8,029 nucleotides of DNA from Flavobacterium psychrophilum (GCA_945907225.1 CAMDSN010000069.1:1-8029); one strand, 5' to 3'; positions 1 through 6,851 are shown, counted from the stretch's first letter. Numbers and translations: made by a program. The notes: a model not told the origin generated them from the sequence alone.

Positions 1-49
1 TATATAGGTCCAAAACTGGTATTAAATTACGTATTTTAAATTATACTCT

Positions 50-57
50 TATATTTG
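50..57 (+). promoter_or_regulatory. Weak candidate -7 box upstream of pglE
   Basis: The eight bases TATATTTG match the Bacteroidota -7 consensus TAnnTTTG exactly and lie about 48 bp before the aminotransferase ATG. No TTG-type -33 element is visible at the usual distance upstream, and chance matches are common in such AT-rich DNA. The 105 bp before the first gene otherwise show no convincing gene. This is only a possible start for the pglE-pglF transcript, which could equally be read through from a gene left of the window. Confidence 0.25.
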
Positions 58-105
58 TTTTTTTGATTATTACAACCCAAACTAGTACATTAAATATTAA
101 TTTCA

Positions 106-1242
106 ATGGACAAACCGAAGATTTGGCTTTCCTCACCTCATATGGGGGGCAGAGAAGAATATTTTGTTAGGGAAGCCTTCGCAAATAACTGGATAGCGCC
201 ACTTGGTCCCAACGTTGTGGGATTTGAAAAAGATCTCGAAAATTACCTATCTGAAAATTCATTTGTTGGTGTCTTAAGTTCGGGGACAGCAGCATTGCAT
301 TTGGGCTTATTGCTTTTAGGCGTAAAACAAAACGATGAAGTGATTTGTCAAAGCATGACATTTTCTGCTTCAGCTAATCCAATTGTTTACTTAGGGGCAA
401 CTCCTATATTTGTTGATAGCGAAGTAGATACTTGGAATATATGTCCCGATGCCTTAGAAACAGCCATAATTGACAGAATTAAAAAGAGGAAAAAGCCAAA
501 AGCTATAATAGCTGTTCATTTATATGGTATGCCATATAAGGTAGCTGAAATAAGAACAATTGCAGATAAATATGACATTCCAATTTTAGAAGACAGTGCC
601 GAAGCTTTGGGAAGTAGTTTTAATGGCCAAAAGTGTGGCACTTTTGGAGATATTAGCGTGTTGTCTTTTAATGGAAATAAAATCATAACTACTTCAGGTG
701 GTGGAGCTATCGTAAGTAAAAGTAAATCATATATAGATAAAGCAATTTTCCTTGCTACACAAGCCCGAGACCATGCTCCTCACTACCAGCATAGTGAAAT
801 TGGATATAATTACAGACTTAGTAATGTTTGCGCCGGTATTGGAAGAGGTCAAATGGAAATTCTTGATAAGCATGTTAATTTGAGACGCGAAATGCATGAT
901 TTTTATAATTCTCTTTTTTCTTCAATTGAAGACGTTACTGTTTTTTCTGAGATAAACCAAGACTATTTTTCAAATTATTGGTTGTCAACAATTTTGTTCA
1001 ATCCCATAAGTAACAAAAACAGGGAAGAACTGCGTTTAGAATTCGAAAAAGAGAATATTGAATCTAGGCCATTATGGAAGCCTATGCACCTCCAACCTAT
1101 TTTTAAAGACGCTCCGTTTTATGGAGGAACGGTTTCTGAATCCTTATTTAATTTTGGACTATGTTTGCCATCGGGATCTAACTTGTCAAAAAATGATAAA
1201 GAACGAATAAAATCGTGTGTGAGTAACTATTTTAATTATTAA
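106..1242 (+). CDS. pglE: PglE-like PLP-dependent nucleotide-sugar 4-aminotransferase (DegT/DnrJ/EryC1 family)
   Basis: A 378-residue cytoplasmic enzyme of normal length for the DegT/DnrJ/EryC1 family. By family knowledge PglE transfers an amino group, usually from glutamate, to C4 of a UDP-4-keto-6-deoxy-GlcNAc, giving the UDP-4-amino sugar. Visible family landmarks are the cofactor phosphate-binding stretch SSGTAALHL (58-66), the acidic pair in LEDSAEALGS (161-170; Asp163 should contact the PLP pyridine nitrogen), and the Schiff-base lysine Lys192 in SFNGNKIITTSGGG (187-200). Further conserved stretches are QARDHAPHYQHSEIGYNYR (219-237) and RPLWKPMHLQPIF. The start ATG is followed at once by IWLSSPHMGG, the usual N-terminus of flavobacterial PglE proteins as I remember them. 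The next gene starts 28 bp downstream on the same strand and should supply the keto-sugar substrate, so the two are probably co-transcribed. The exact sugar is inferred; other 4-aminotransferases of the family (for example LegC-like) share these motifs. Confidence 0.92.
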   Translation: MDKPKIWLSSPHMGGREEYFVREAFANNWIAPLGPNVVGFEKDLENYLSENSFVGVLSSGTAALHLGLLLLGVKQNDEVICQSMTFSASANPIVYLGATPIFVDSEVDTWNICPDALETAIIDRIKKRKKPKAIIAVHLYGMPYKVAEIRTIADKYDIPILEDSAEALGSSFNGQKCGTFGDISVLSFNGNKIITTSGGGAIVSKSKSYIDKAIFLATQARDHAPHYQHSEIGYNYRLSNVCAGIGRGQMEILDKHVNLRREMHDFYNSLFSSIEDVTVFSEINQDYFSNYWLSTILFNPISNKNREELRLEFEKENIESRPLWKPMHLQPIFKDAPFYGGTVSESLFNFGLCLPSGSNLSKNDKERIKSCVSNYFNY

Positions 1243-1270
1243 TTTAGACAAAAAATAACAACCCTAAATT

Positions 1271-3187
1271 TTGAATAAAGACTATTCTAAAGAGAGCAAA
1301 AGCCCATTATTTTTAAAAATAAGCAAATTAAAGTATTTGCCAAATTGGACTATATTGGCAATAGATGTATTGATCGTTTTTGTTTCAGGATGCATCACCT
1401 TTTTCATATTTCGGGAACTAGATTTAAATTATATTTTACCTTCCTACTTTTTCCCAATTTCATTCTTTTACTTACTAGTAAATGTATTTTTCTTTTTTAT
1501 TCTCAAAACATACTCAGGAATAATAAGACACACTTCATTGGTTGACGGAATAAAACTTTTCTTTTCACAATTTTTAACGTTATGTGTTATTTTATTTATT
1601 GATTATTTTCTTCTATATGTTGGAAAATATAAGATTATGATTTACACAGCATCTTTGTTTAATGCTTTTTTATCTTTAGGTTTATTACTCTTGTTTAGGA
1701 TTATTGTTAAAGAATTTTTTGCAAATTTTATTTCCGAAATTAATAATAAAAATAAGACAAACTTAATCATTTATGGCATAGATACAAATGCCATTTCAAT
1801 AGCAAACGCCTTACTCTCTGAAAATCCAAGACGCTACAATATTGTTGGTTTTTTAGATAATTCTAATACTAATAGCGATAAAAGAATTCTAAACTTACCT
1901 ATAATTCACTTAAAAAAAAGTATTCCTGTAACGATGCGACTCGTTGGTGCTGAGGCAATAATCATTATTGATAATTTATTAACTGTAGAAGAACGAAATA
2001 AAATTATTGAAAGTTGCATCGAATATAATTTTAAAGTTTTTATGGCCCCAATACTTTCAGATGCTGAAAGTTCTAATACCATTGCCAAGAATATTAAAAA
2101 TTATGAAATTACCGATTTACTAGAGAGAAATCCTATTAAACTTGACGCGGAATTAATTAAACTTAAATTAAATAAAAAAAATGTCCTTATCACGGGTGCG
2201 GCAGGTTCTATTGGCAGTGAAATTGTTAGGCAAATATGCAATTATGACATTGAAAAGCTAATTCTAGTAGATCAGGCCGAAACCCCTTTAAATGATTTAG
2301 TTATTGAATTAAAGTTGTTAATGACTAACTTAAAAATCGAAACCATTATTGCTGATGTTAGAAACTTAGACATTTCAGAGCAACTTTTTAAAAAAACCTC
2401 TCCAAATATTGTTTTTCATGCGGCTGCCTACAAACATGTGCCATTAATGGAAGAAAATCCAAACCAAGCTATACTAGCTAATGTTTTAGGCACTAAAAAT
2501 ATTGCAGACTTATCATTAAAATATAACGTTGAAAGTTTTATCATGATTTCAACAGACAAAGCAGTAAATCCTACAAGTGTAATGGGTGCTAGCAAACGGA
2601 TTGCCGAGATGTATGTACAATCCAAACAATTTGACATACAAAATCAAAAAAACCAGCATCCAACAAAATACATAACCACGAGATTTGGGAATGTTTTAGG
2701 ATCTAACGGATCGGTTGTCCCCCTTTTTACAAAACAAATTGCAAATGGCGGACCTATTACGTTAACGGATCCAGAGGTCATTCGCTATTTCATGACAATC
2801 CCAGAAGCATGTCAACTAGTACTAGAGGCTTGCTCCATGGGAAATGGGGGTGAAATATATATATTTGATATGGGCAAACCGGTAAAGATTATTGATTTAG
2901 CTAAAAAGATGATCCGATTGGCTGGTTACAAACCCGATATAGATATCGAAATTAAAATTATCGGATTACGACCCGGTGAAAAATTATTTGAAGAACTTTT
3001 AAATGATAGCGCAAAAAATTTACCCACTCACAACGAAAAAATTCTAATTGCTACTGAGGAATGCCCTGATTATGTTACTGTCAATAATCAAATAATGGCT
3101 TTAATTCAGAACGCTCAAGCTAATGAAAAATCCAAGATGATAAATTCAATTAAATCAATAGTGCCAGAATATGTCTCTCCAAATTAG
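1271..3187 (+). CDS. pglF: PglF/FlaA1/CapD-type membrane nucleotide-sugar 4,6-dehydratase
   Basis: A 638-residue inner-membrane protein of the long PglF/WbpM class, which converts UDP-GlcNAc to UDP-2-acetamido-4-keto-2,6-dideoxyglucose. Four hydrophobic helices occupy roughly residues 26-47, 57-79, 97-117 and 122-147. A first Rossmann-like domain (NLIIYGIDTN, 164-173) follows, then the catalytic SDR domain. There the NAD-binding GAAGSIGSE is at 309-317, AAAYKHVP at 384-391, STDKAVNPTSVMGASKR at 427-443, RFGNVLGS at 471-478 and GLRPGEKLFEELL at 565-577. As in WbpM/PglF, methionine (Met438) occupies the usual SDR tyrosine position in Met-x3-Lys442. The start looks unusual: a TAA lies two codons upstream in frame (1265-1267), the first codon is TTG, and the first internal Met is residue 123, inside the fourth helix. 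A TTG start (or ATT one codon earlier) is therefore required unless the sequence has an error. It sits 28 bp after pglE and its product would be the PglE substrate. A closely related epimerase/dehydratase specificity cannot be excluded. Confidence 0.92.
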   Translation: MNKDYSKESKSPLFLKISKLKYLPNWTILAIDVLIVFVSGCITFFIFRELDLNYILPSYFFPISFFYLLVNVFFFFILKTYSGIIRHTSLVDGIKLFFSQFLTLCVILFIDYFLLYVGKYKIMIYTASLFNAFLSLGLLLLFRIIVKEFFANFISEINNKNKTNLIIYGIDTNAISIANALLSENPRRYNIVGFLDNSNTNSDKRILNLPIIHLKKSIPVTMRLVGAEAIIIIDNLLTVEERNKIIESCIEYNFKVFMAPILSDAESSNTIAKNIKNYEITDLLERNPIKLDAELIKLKLNKKNVLITGAAGSIGSEIVRQICNYDIEKLILVDQAETPLNDLVIELKLLMTNLKIETIIADVRNLDISEQLFKKTSPNIVFHAAAYKHVPLMEENPNQAILANVLGTKNIADLSLKYNVESFIMISTDKAVNPTSVMGASKRIAEMYVQSKQFDIQNQKNQHPTKYITTRFGNVLGSNGSVVPLFTKQIANGGPITLTDPEVIRYFMTIPEACQLVLEACSMGNGGEIYIFDMGKPVKIIDLAKKMIRLAGYKPDIDIEIKIIGLRPGEKLFEELLNDSAKNLPTHNEKILIATEECPDYVTVNNQIMALIQNAQANEKSKMINSIKSIVPEYVSPN

Positions 3188-3205
3188 TTTTTTAAATCTA
3201 AAAAC

Positions 3206-3317
3206 AACCCGTTGGATGTATTTATTTTTTTTGGCTTATTTGTACTAAATTGTCACATTTTTGTTCTCATATAATATAAACTTCCAGCAAAAAATCTATT
3301 AATGTAAGATTTTATTA
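3206..3317 (+). repeat. Dispersed intergenic repeat, copy A
   Basis: This non-coding stretch begins 19 bp after the pglF stop and aligns along its length, in the same orientation, with 6700-6832 after wzc. Exact shared blocks are AACCCGTTGG (3206-3215 and 6700-6709), a 17-bp block TACTAAATTGTCACATT (3243-3259 and 6738-6754) and a 21-bp block (3282-3302 and 6797-6817). The intervening bases also align with small gaps. Copy A lacks both the right inverted arm and the 21-bp insertion of copy B. Function is unknown. Its place straight after a stop codon and upstream of the wza promoter fits a 3' untranslated or transcript-end element, or the remnant of a small mobile element. Confidence 0.85.
3291..3313 (+). 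other. AT-rich hairpin in repeat copy A (possible weak terminator)
   Basis: AAAATCT (3291-3297) pairs perfectly with AGATTTT (3307-3313) across a 9-nt loop. The same 7-bp stem is present in copy B with an 8-nt loop of different sequence. The right arm overlaps a perfect 14-bp palindrome, TTTTATTAATAAAA (3310-3323), so the two folds exclude each other. With a single G-C pair the stem is weak. A bidirectional terminator or transcript-end structure is possible but not shown. Confidence 0.4.
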
Positions 3318-3342
3318 ATAAAACTTCACAAATAAAAGCTAA

Positions 3343-3363
3343 CAATTTATTAATATTAAATTG
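3343..3363. promoter_or_regulatory. Inverted repeat overlapping the -33 box (candidate operator)
   Basis: CAATTTA (3343-3349) and TAAATTG (3357-3363) form a perfect 7-bp inverted repeat with a 7-bp spacer. The last three bases, TTG, are also the proposed -33 element of the wza promoter. Such a 21-bp dyad would suit a dimeric regulator that blocks or helps RNA polymerase. It is AT-only apart from the two end bases, so chance occurrence is quite possible in this composition. Confidence 0.3.
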
Positions 3364-3392
3364 CTAAAATCGCCATAGAATTGCTACTTTTG
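3361..3392 (+). promoter_or_regulatory. Bacteroidota-type promoter for wza-wzc
   Basis: TTG at 3361-3363 and TACTTTTG at 3385-3392 fit the Bacteroidota/Flavobacterium promoter pattern TTG - 17 to 23 bp - TAnnTTTG, here with a 21-bp spacer. Transcription would begin near 3399, leaving an untranslated leader of about 57 nt before the wza ATG. This would give the export genes their own transcription start, separate from pglE-pglF. The leader has no Shine-Dalgarno sequence, as is usual in this phylum. Confidence 0.6.
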
Positions 3393-3455
3393 TAATCTTT
3401 GTTTCAATATTTAATTGATTACTATTTTAAATTAACCAAATAGGCAAAACCTAAT

Positions 3456-4220
3456 ATGAAAAAAAAATTAATTTTTGCATTAATTATAACAACTTTACTT
3501 TCGTGTTCTACCAAAAAAGACATTTTATATTTCCAGGATATTGATGTTACAGCCCAGAAAGATGTAGTCTATTCACAAAACAATGTTCAAATTAACGATA
3601 TCCTATCAATTTCAGTTAGTGCAATTATCCCCGAAACAGCCTTGCCCTATAATCAAAAATATTACTCAAATAATGCCATGGGAAGTGGCGAAGCGAATTC
3701 AAAATTATCTGGCTATCTCGTTAATAGCGAAGGAACAATTACATTCCCAATTTTAGGAAAAATAGAAGTTTTAGGAAAAACAATAAATGAAGTTGAAGAT
3801 ATAATTGAAAAAATGTTAATTGACAAAGGTCAACTCGTTGAACCCATCGTTAATGTTAGAGTTATTAATGCAAAAATTACTATTCTTGGCAACGTTAATC
3901 AAGCTGGGACATTTCCTTATTATGAACAAAATTTAACCTTACTCCAAGCAATTGGGGATGCAGGTGATTTAAGTATGTCAGGAAAAAGAAATGACATACT
4001 AATTATTAGAGAAGAAAACGGGAAAAGAACATATGGACGAATTGATTTAAGAAAAACCGATTGGTTTGATGGTCCTTATTATTATGTAAAACAAAATGAC
4101 ATTATATATGTTAATCCGAATGGTCCAATGGTAAAATCTGCAGGATATATAACAAATTTACAGGGTGTTATTGGACTTTTCTTTACGGGTTTATCACTAA
4201 TTCTATTACTAACTAGATAA
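3456..4220 (+). CDS. wza: Wza-like polysaccharide export lipoprotein (Poly_export/SLBB)
   Basis: A 254-residue lipoprotein of the outer-membrane polysaccharide export family. The N-terminus MKKKLIFALIITTLLSC is a signal peptide with lipobox LLSC, so Cys17 is the predicted lipidated first residue of the mature protein. The Poly_export region (roughly 44-135) opens with INDILSISVSA and contains GYLVNSEGTITFPILGKIEV (86-105). An SLBB-type domain follows from about residue 139 (ITILGNVNQAGTFPYYEQNLTLLQAIGDAGDL, 141-172). The C-terminus (about 228-254) is a hydrophobic helix ending in TR. In Wza this end forms the outer-membrane barrel; here it is a single segment. At 254 residues it is much shorter than E. 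coli Wza, as is usual in Bacteroidota. It has its own promoter candidate, and wzc begins 3 bp after its stop, so the two are almost certainly co-translated partners forming the trans-envelope channel. Confidence 0.92.
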   Translation: MKKKLIFALIITTLLSCSTKKDILYFQDIDVTAQKDVVYSQNNVQINDILSISVSAIIPETALPYNQKYYSNNAMGSGEANSKLSGYLVNSEGTITFPILGKIEVLGKTINEVEDIIEKMLIDKGQLVEPIVNVRVINAKITILGNVNQAGTFPYYEQNLTLLQAIGDAGDLSMSGKRNDILIIREENGKRTYGRIDLRKTDWFDGPYYYVKQNDIIYVNPNGPMVKSAGYITNLQGVIGLFFTGLSLILLLTR

Positions 4221-4223
4221 AAC

Positions 4224-6644
4224 ATGGAAAGTCAATTTGAAATAGAAAAAAAAACCAGCCTAGATCTTCGTAAAGAAATAAGTAAATACTTGCCTTTTTG
4301 GTTTTGGTTTGTAGGTTTCACTGCTGCCACATTATTTATTGCTAATGTTTATTTGCGTTACACACCCATTGTTTTCCAAAATTCTGCCAAAATAAAAATT
4401 CTTGATAATTCCAATACACCCTTCAAAATGGCAAATGAAGGAATTATGATTGTGGGGAAAAGCAAATCAAAACTTGGAAATGACTTACAGGTCATCAAAT
4501 CAGACAGAATTCTAGAAATGGTGGCTAGGGAACTAAATTTAACCACTTCTTATTTTTTGCCAGGAAGGATACTAAACTCTGAACAATGGAAAAACTGCAT
4601 CATTCGTATAGAATGGTTAGACAATCCGAGTAGTGTAGACTTTATTAATTTAAATCTAAACATATTAGTCACAAATAAAGGATTTAAAATTGAGGAATTT
4701 GGTGACAAAGAACTCGCTTTTGACAAAAAATATGTAATTGATAATATTTCTTTTAAAATTAAGCCGAATTTTAAAAAAATGTCCGCTTTCTCTGGAACTA
4801 AAATTATAATTCAAAAGGAAAACATAAAATCTGTTGTTAGCCAATTAATTGGAAATGTAAACGCAGGAGTTTTAAACGAAGAAAGTGACGTAGTTGTGCT
4901 TTCTATGAAAGGTTTAAATCAAACCAAGTCTAGAGATATCATCAATTGTTTGATCAAGGTTTATAACGAAGACGGAATAAAAGATAGACAATTGGCTTCT
5001 AAAAATACCATTGAATTTGTTAATGATAGATTTCAATTTTTAGTTAATGAATTAGATTCTATAGAAAATTATAAAGTTAGCTACAAAAAATCAAATGAAA
5101 TTACAAGTCTAGAGGGCTTTTCGGGTGTAACTGCTGCAAGAAAAACAGGCTATGAAGATAAAATTTTTGAATTAGAGAATCAATTATCTCTCTCCAGTTT
5201 TTTAGGAAAAACAATAACTACTGGAACTGATTATACTTTATTACCCACAAATATTGGTGTTTTAAATGTTAATATTAACGGATTTGTGAGCACCTATAAT
5301 CAATTGGTTACCGAAAGAGATAAAATATTAATTAGCGCAGGAAAAAACAATCCTTCTCTAAAAGATATAAATGAAAAACTACCTCAGTTACAACAAAATA
5401 TATTCACTTCTATTAGAGTTTATCAAGACGAAATAAAAGCTTCCATACAAAATTTAAAGGGAGTTCAATCACAAAATAATACCCTTTACAGTACCATTCC
5501 AGAAAAAGAAAAAATTCTTCGATCCATAGAAAGACAACAAGACATTAAAGAAAGTCTTTATTTATTATTACTTCAAAAACGAGAAGAAGCGGCAATAAAT
5601 ATGGCCATCACACTTCCAACAGTAAAAGTCTTAGAATATGCGGCGGACAAAGGAAGTAAAGTGGCGCCTAATGATAATTTTATTTATTTATTAGCCCTAA
5701 TTATTGGCCTAGGTATTCCATTCTTGCTGATCTTTATTCGATTTTATTTTGATAATAAAATTCACAATAAATTTGATGTTCAAAAAATAACAACCGAGAT
5801 TCCAATTATTGGTGAGATCCCATTTATTAAATTAGAAGATGGCATTTATATTAAAGAAAATGACCGATCTATTCTTGCAGAATCCTATAGAAATGTTAGA
5901 ACTAACATAAATTATATTCTGCCTCCAAAAACTGATAGTTTGGCACATATCATTTTCTCCACTTCGAGCATAAAAGGAGAGGGAAAAACCTTTAATGCAA
6001 TTAATACCGGGTTAATATTTACCCAAATGAAGAAAAAATGTTTGGTTATTGGAGCCGATTTAAGAAACCCGCAGCTGCACAAATATGTTGGGCTTAGAAA
6101 AGAAAAAATTGGATTAACAAATTATTTTTATGACACTACTACCAAAATAGATAGCATTATTAACAAAAATATTTTTGAAAACGAATATTTAGATGTAATT
6201 CTATCAGGAGCCATTCCACCCAACCCTGCCGAGTTGATTTCAAATGGAAGGTTTGCGGAGTTATTGACGCTATTAAAACCACTATATGATTATATAATTG
6301 TTGACTCGGCACCAACCTTATTGGTTACCGACACCTTGTTAATCACTGATTTAGCCGATTTAGTGGTTTATGTTACTCGTGCAGACATGACTGATAGTAA
6401 TATTGTTCAATATTCTAAAGAACTTTATACTCAGGGCAAATTTAAAAATATGGCATACATTGTTAACTCTGTGGGCTTAATATATGTGTATGGATATCAA
6501 TACAAATATAATTATAGTTATGGGTATGGGTATGGGTACAACTATGGATATGGATATGGGTACGGAAGCAAAGATGAAAATGACGATTACAAAGAAAAAA
6601 GTATATTCGAAAAACTATTTAACAAAGTGAAAGATAATTTATAA
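4224..6644 (+). CDS. wzc: Wzc-like polysaccharide copolymerase with BY-kinase domain
   Basis: An 806-residue inner-membrane protein that controls polymer length and export by cycles of tyrosine autophosphorylation. A first membrane helix (about 25-45) is followed by a long periplasmic Wzz-type region rich in predicted helix/coiled coil (about 250-460), then a second helix (about 487-508). The cytoplasmic kinase has the oligomerisation motif E-x2-R-x2-R (ESYRNVR, 553-559), Walker A KGEGKT (584-589), Walker A' LVIGADLRNP (607-616), PPNPAELI (665-672) and Walker B YIIVDSAP (690-697, Asp694). The first Walker A' aspartate is replaced by glycine (Gly610) while Asp612 is kept, a form I recall from other flavobacterial kinases. 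The C-terminus carries 14 strictly alternating tyrosines (754-780) plus Tyr789, the expected autophosphorylation cluster, and ends in a basic helix. It follows wza by 3 bp. No cognate low-molecular-weight or PHP phosphatase gene is visible in the window. Confidence 0.95.
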   Translation: MESQFEIEKKTSLDLRKEISKYLPFWFWFVGFTAATLFIANVYLRYTPIVFQNSAKIKILDNSNTPFKMANEGIMIVGKSKSKLGNDLQVIKSDRILEMVARELNLTTSYFLPGRILNSEQWKNCIIRIEWLDNPSSVDFINLNLNILVTNKGFKIEEFGDKELAFDKKYVIDNISFKIKPNFKKMSAFSGTKIIIQKENIKSVVSQLIGNVNAGVLNEESDVVVLSMKGLNQTKSRDIINCLIKVYNEDGIKDRQLASKNTIEFVNDRFQFLVNELDSIENYKVSYKKSNEITSLEGFSGVTAARKTGYEDKIFELENQLSLSSFLGKTITTGTDYTLLPTNIGVLNVNINGFVSTYNQLVTERDKILISAGKNNPSLKDINEKLPQLQQNIFTSIRVYQDEIKASIQNLKGVQSQNNTLYSTIPEKEKILRSIERQQDIKESLYLLLLQKREEAAINMAITLPTVKVLEYAADKGSKVAPNDNFIYLLALIIGLGIPFLLIFIRFYFDNKIHNKFDVQKITTEIPIIGEIPFIKLEDGIYIKENDRSILAESYRNVRTNINYILPPKTDSLAHIIFSTSSIKGEGKTFNAINTGLIFTQMKKKCLVIGADLRNPQLHKYVGLRKEKIGLTNYFYDTTTKIDSIINKNIFENEYLDVILSGAIPPNPAELISNGRFAELLTLLKPLYDYIIVDSAPTLLVTDTLLITDLADLVVYVTRADMTDSNIVQYSKELYTQGKFKNMAYIVNSVGLIYVYGYQYKYNYSYGYGYGYNYGYGYGYGSKDENDDYKEKSIFEKLFNKVKDNL
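6483..6563 (+). repeat. In-frame Tyr-x tandem repeat in the wzc tail
   Basis: Twenty-seven codons encode tyrosine at every second position (residues 754 to 780, 14 Tyr). The last ten or so units approximate the hexamer TATGGN (TAT/TAC alternating mainly with GGG or GGA). At the protein level this is the autokinase phosphorylation cluster. At the DNA level it is a short tandem array in which loss or gain of one 6-bp unit removes or adds one Tyr-Gly pair and keeps the reading frame. Confidence 0.9.
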
Positions 6645-6699
6645 CAAATGGTATTTCTAATAAAAAGTTGAAACCTTATTGCCGTAAAAATTATAATTT

Positions 6700-6848
6700 A
6701 ACCCGTTGGGGTGTAATTATTTTACAGCTAATTTGTTTACTAAATTGTCACATTGAGCAGGCCTGTACTGACATTTTTATTCTAATTGATATAAATTTCC
6801 AGCAAAAAATCTATTAACAAAGATTTTGATTATTTACACCCAACGGGC
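6700..6848 (+). repeat. Dispersed intergenic repeat copy B with inverted terminal arms (MITE-like)
   Basis: This fills most of the convergent gap between wzc and the minus-strand gene. Positions 6700-6832 align with copy A (3206-3317). Copy B also has inverted ends: the left arm 6702-6720 begins CCCGTTGGGGTGTAA, and the right arm 6829-6847 reads, in reverse complement, CCCGTTGGGTGTAAA. These pair over 14 positions apart from one extra G. A 21-bp insertion (6755-6775) relative to copy A is bounded by ACATT on both sides. No coding sequence, transposase or obvious flanking target duplication is seen. The element may be a small non-autonomous mobile unit or a transcript-end structure serving both convergent genes. 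Confidence 0.8.
6806..6827. other. AT-rich hairpin in repeat copy B (possible bidirectional terminator)
   Basis: AAAATCT (6806-6812) and AGATTTT (6821-6827) form a perfect 7-bp stem with the loop ATTAACAA. The stem matches the hairpin in copy A, whose loop differs in length and bases. Its place between convergent genes would suit a bidirectional terminator, with A-rich and T-rich flanks on either side, but the stem has only one G-C pair. Confidence 0.4.
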
Positions 6849-6851
6849 AAT

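Noticed and set aside
1..39. A possible C-terminal tail of an upstream + strand gene in frame 1 (YIGPKLVLNYVF, stop at 37-39).
   Set aside because: Twelve codons without recognisable family features are too few to call; a second open frame running into pglE reads like chance hydrophobic sequence and would overlap pglE by about 70 bp.
1906..2637. Open frames of 60-70 codons on the minus strand and in shifted frames inside pglE, pglF and wzc.
   Set aside because: They lie wholly inside well-supported genes, show no family features and are expected shadows of the coding strand.
3457..4254. Nine-A runs near the starts of wza (3459-3467) and wzc (4246-4254) as possible phase-variation tracts.
   Set aside because: Eight-A runs also occur inside pglF, and the genome is very AT-rich. 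Lys codons AAA explain the runs, and nothing shows length variation.
6746..6773. TGTCA/TGACA inverted pair around CAGGCCTG as a terminator hairpin.
   Set aside because: The outer and inner pairs have different centres (offset by 2 bp) and no T-run follows; the insertion-with-duplication explanation fits better.
6705..6844. GTTGGGG (6705-6711) and ACCCAAC (6838-6844) resemble the core boxes of integron attC sites.
   Set aside because: An attC site has RYYYAAC first and GTTRRRY last; here the order is reversed, GTTGGGG misses the final pyrimidine, and there is no integrase or cassette array in view. The inverted ends of a small element explain them better.
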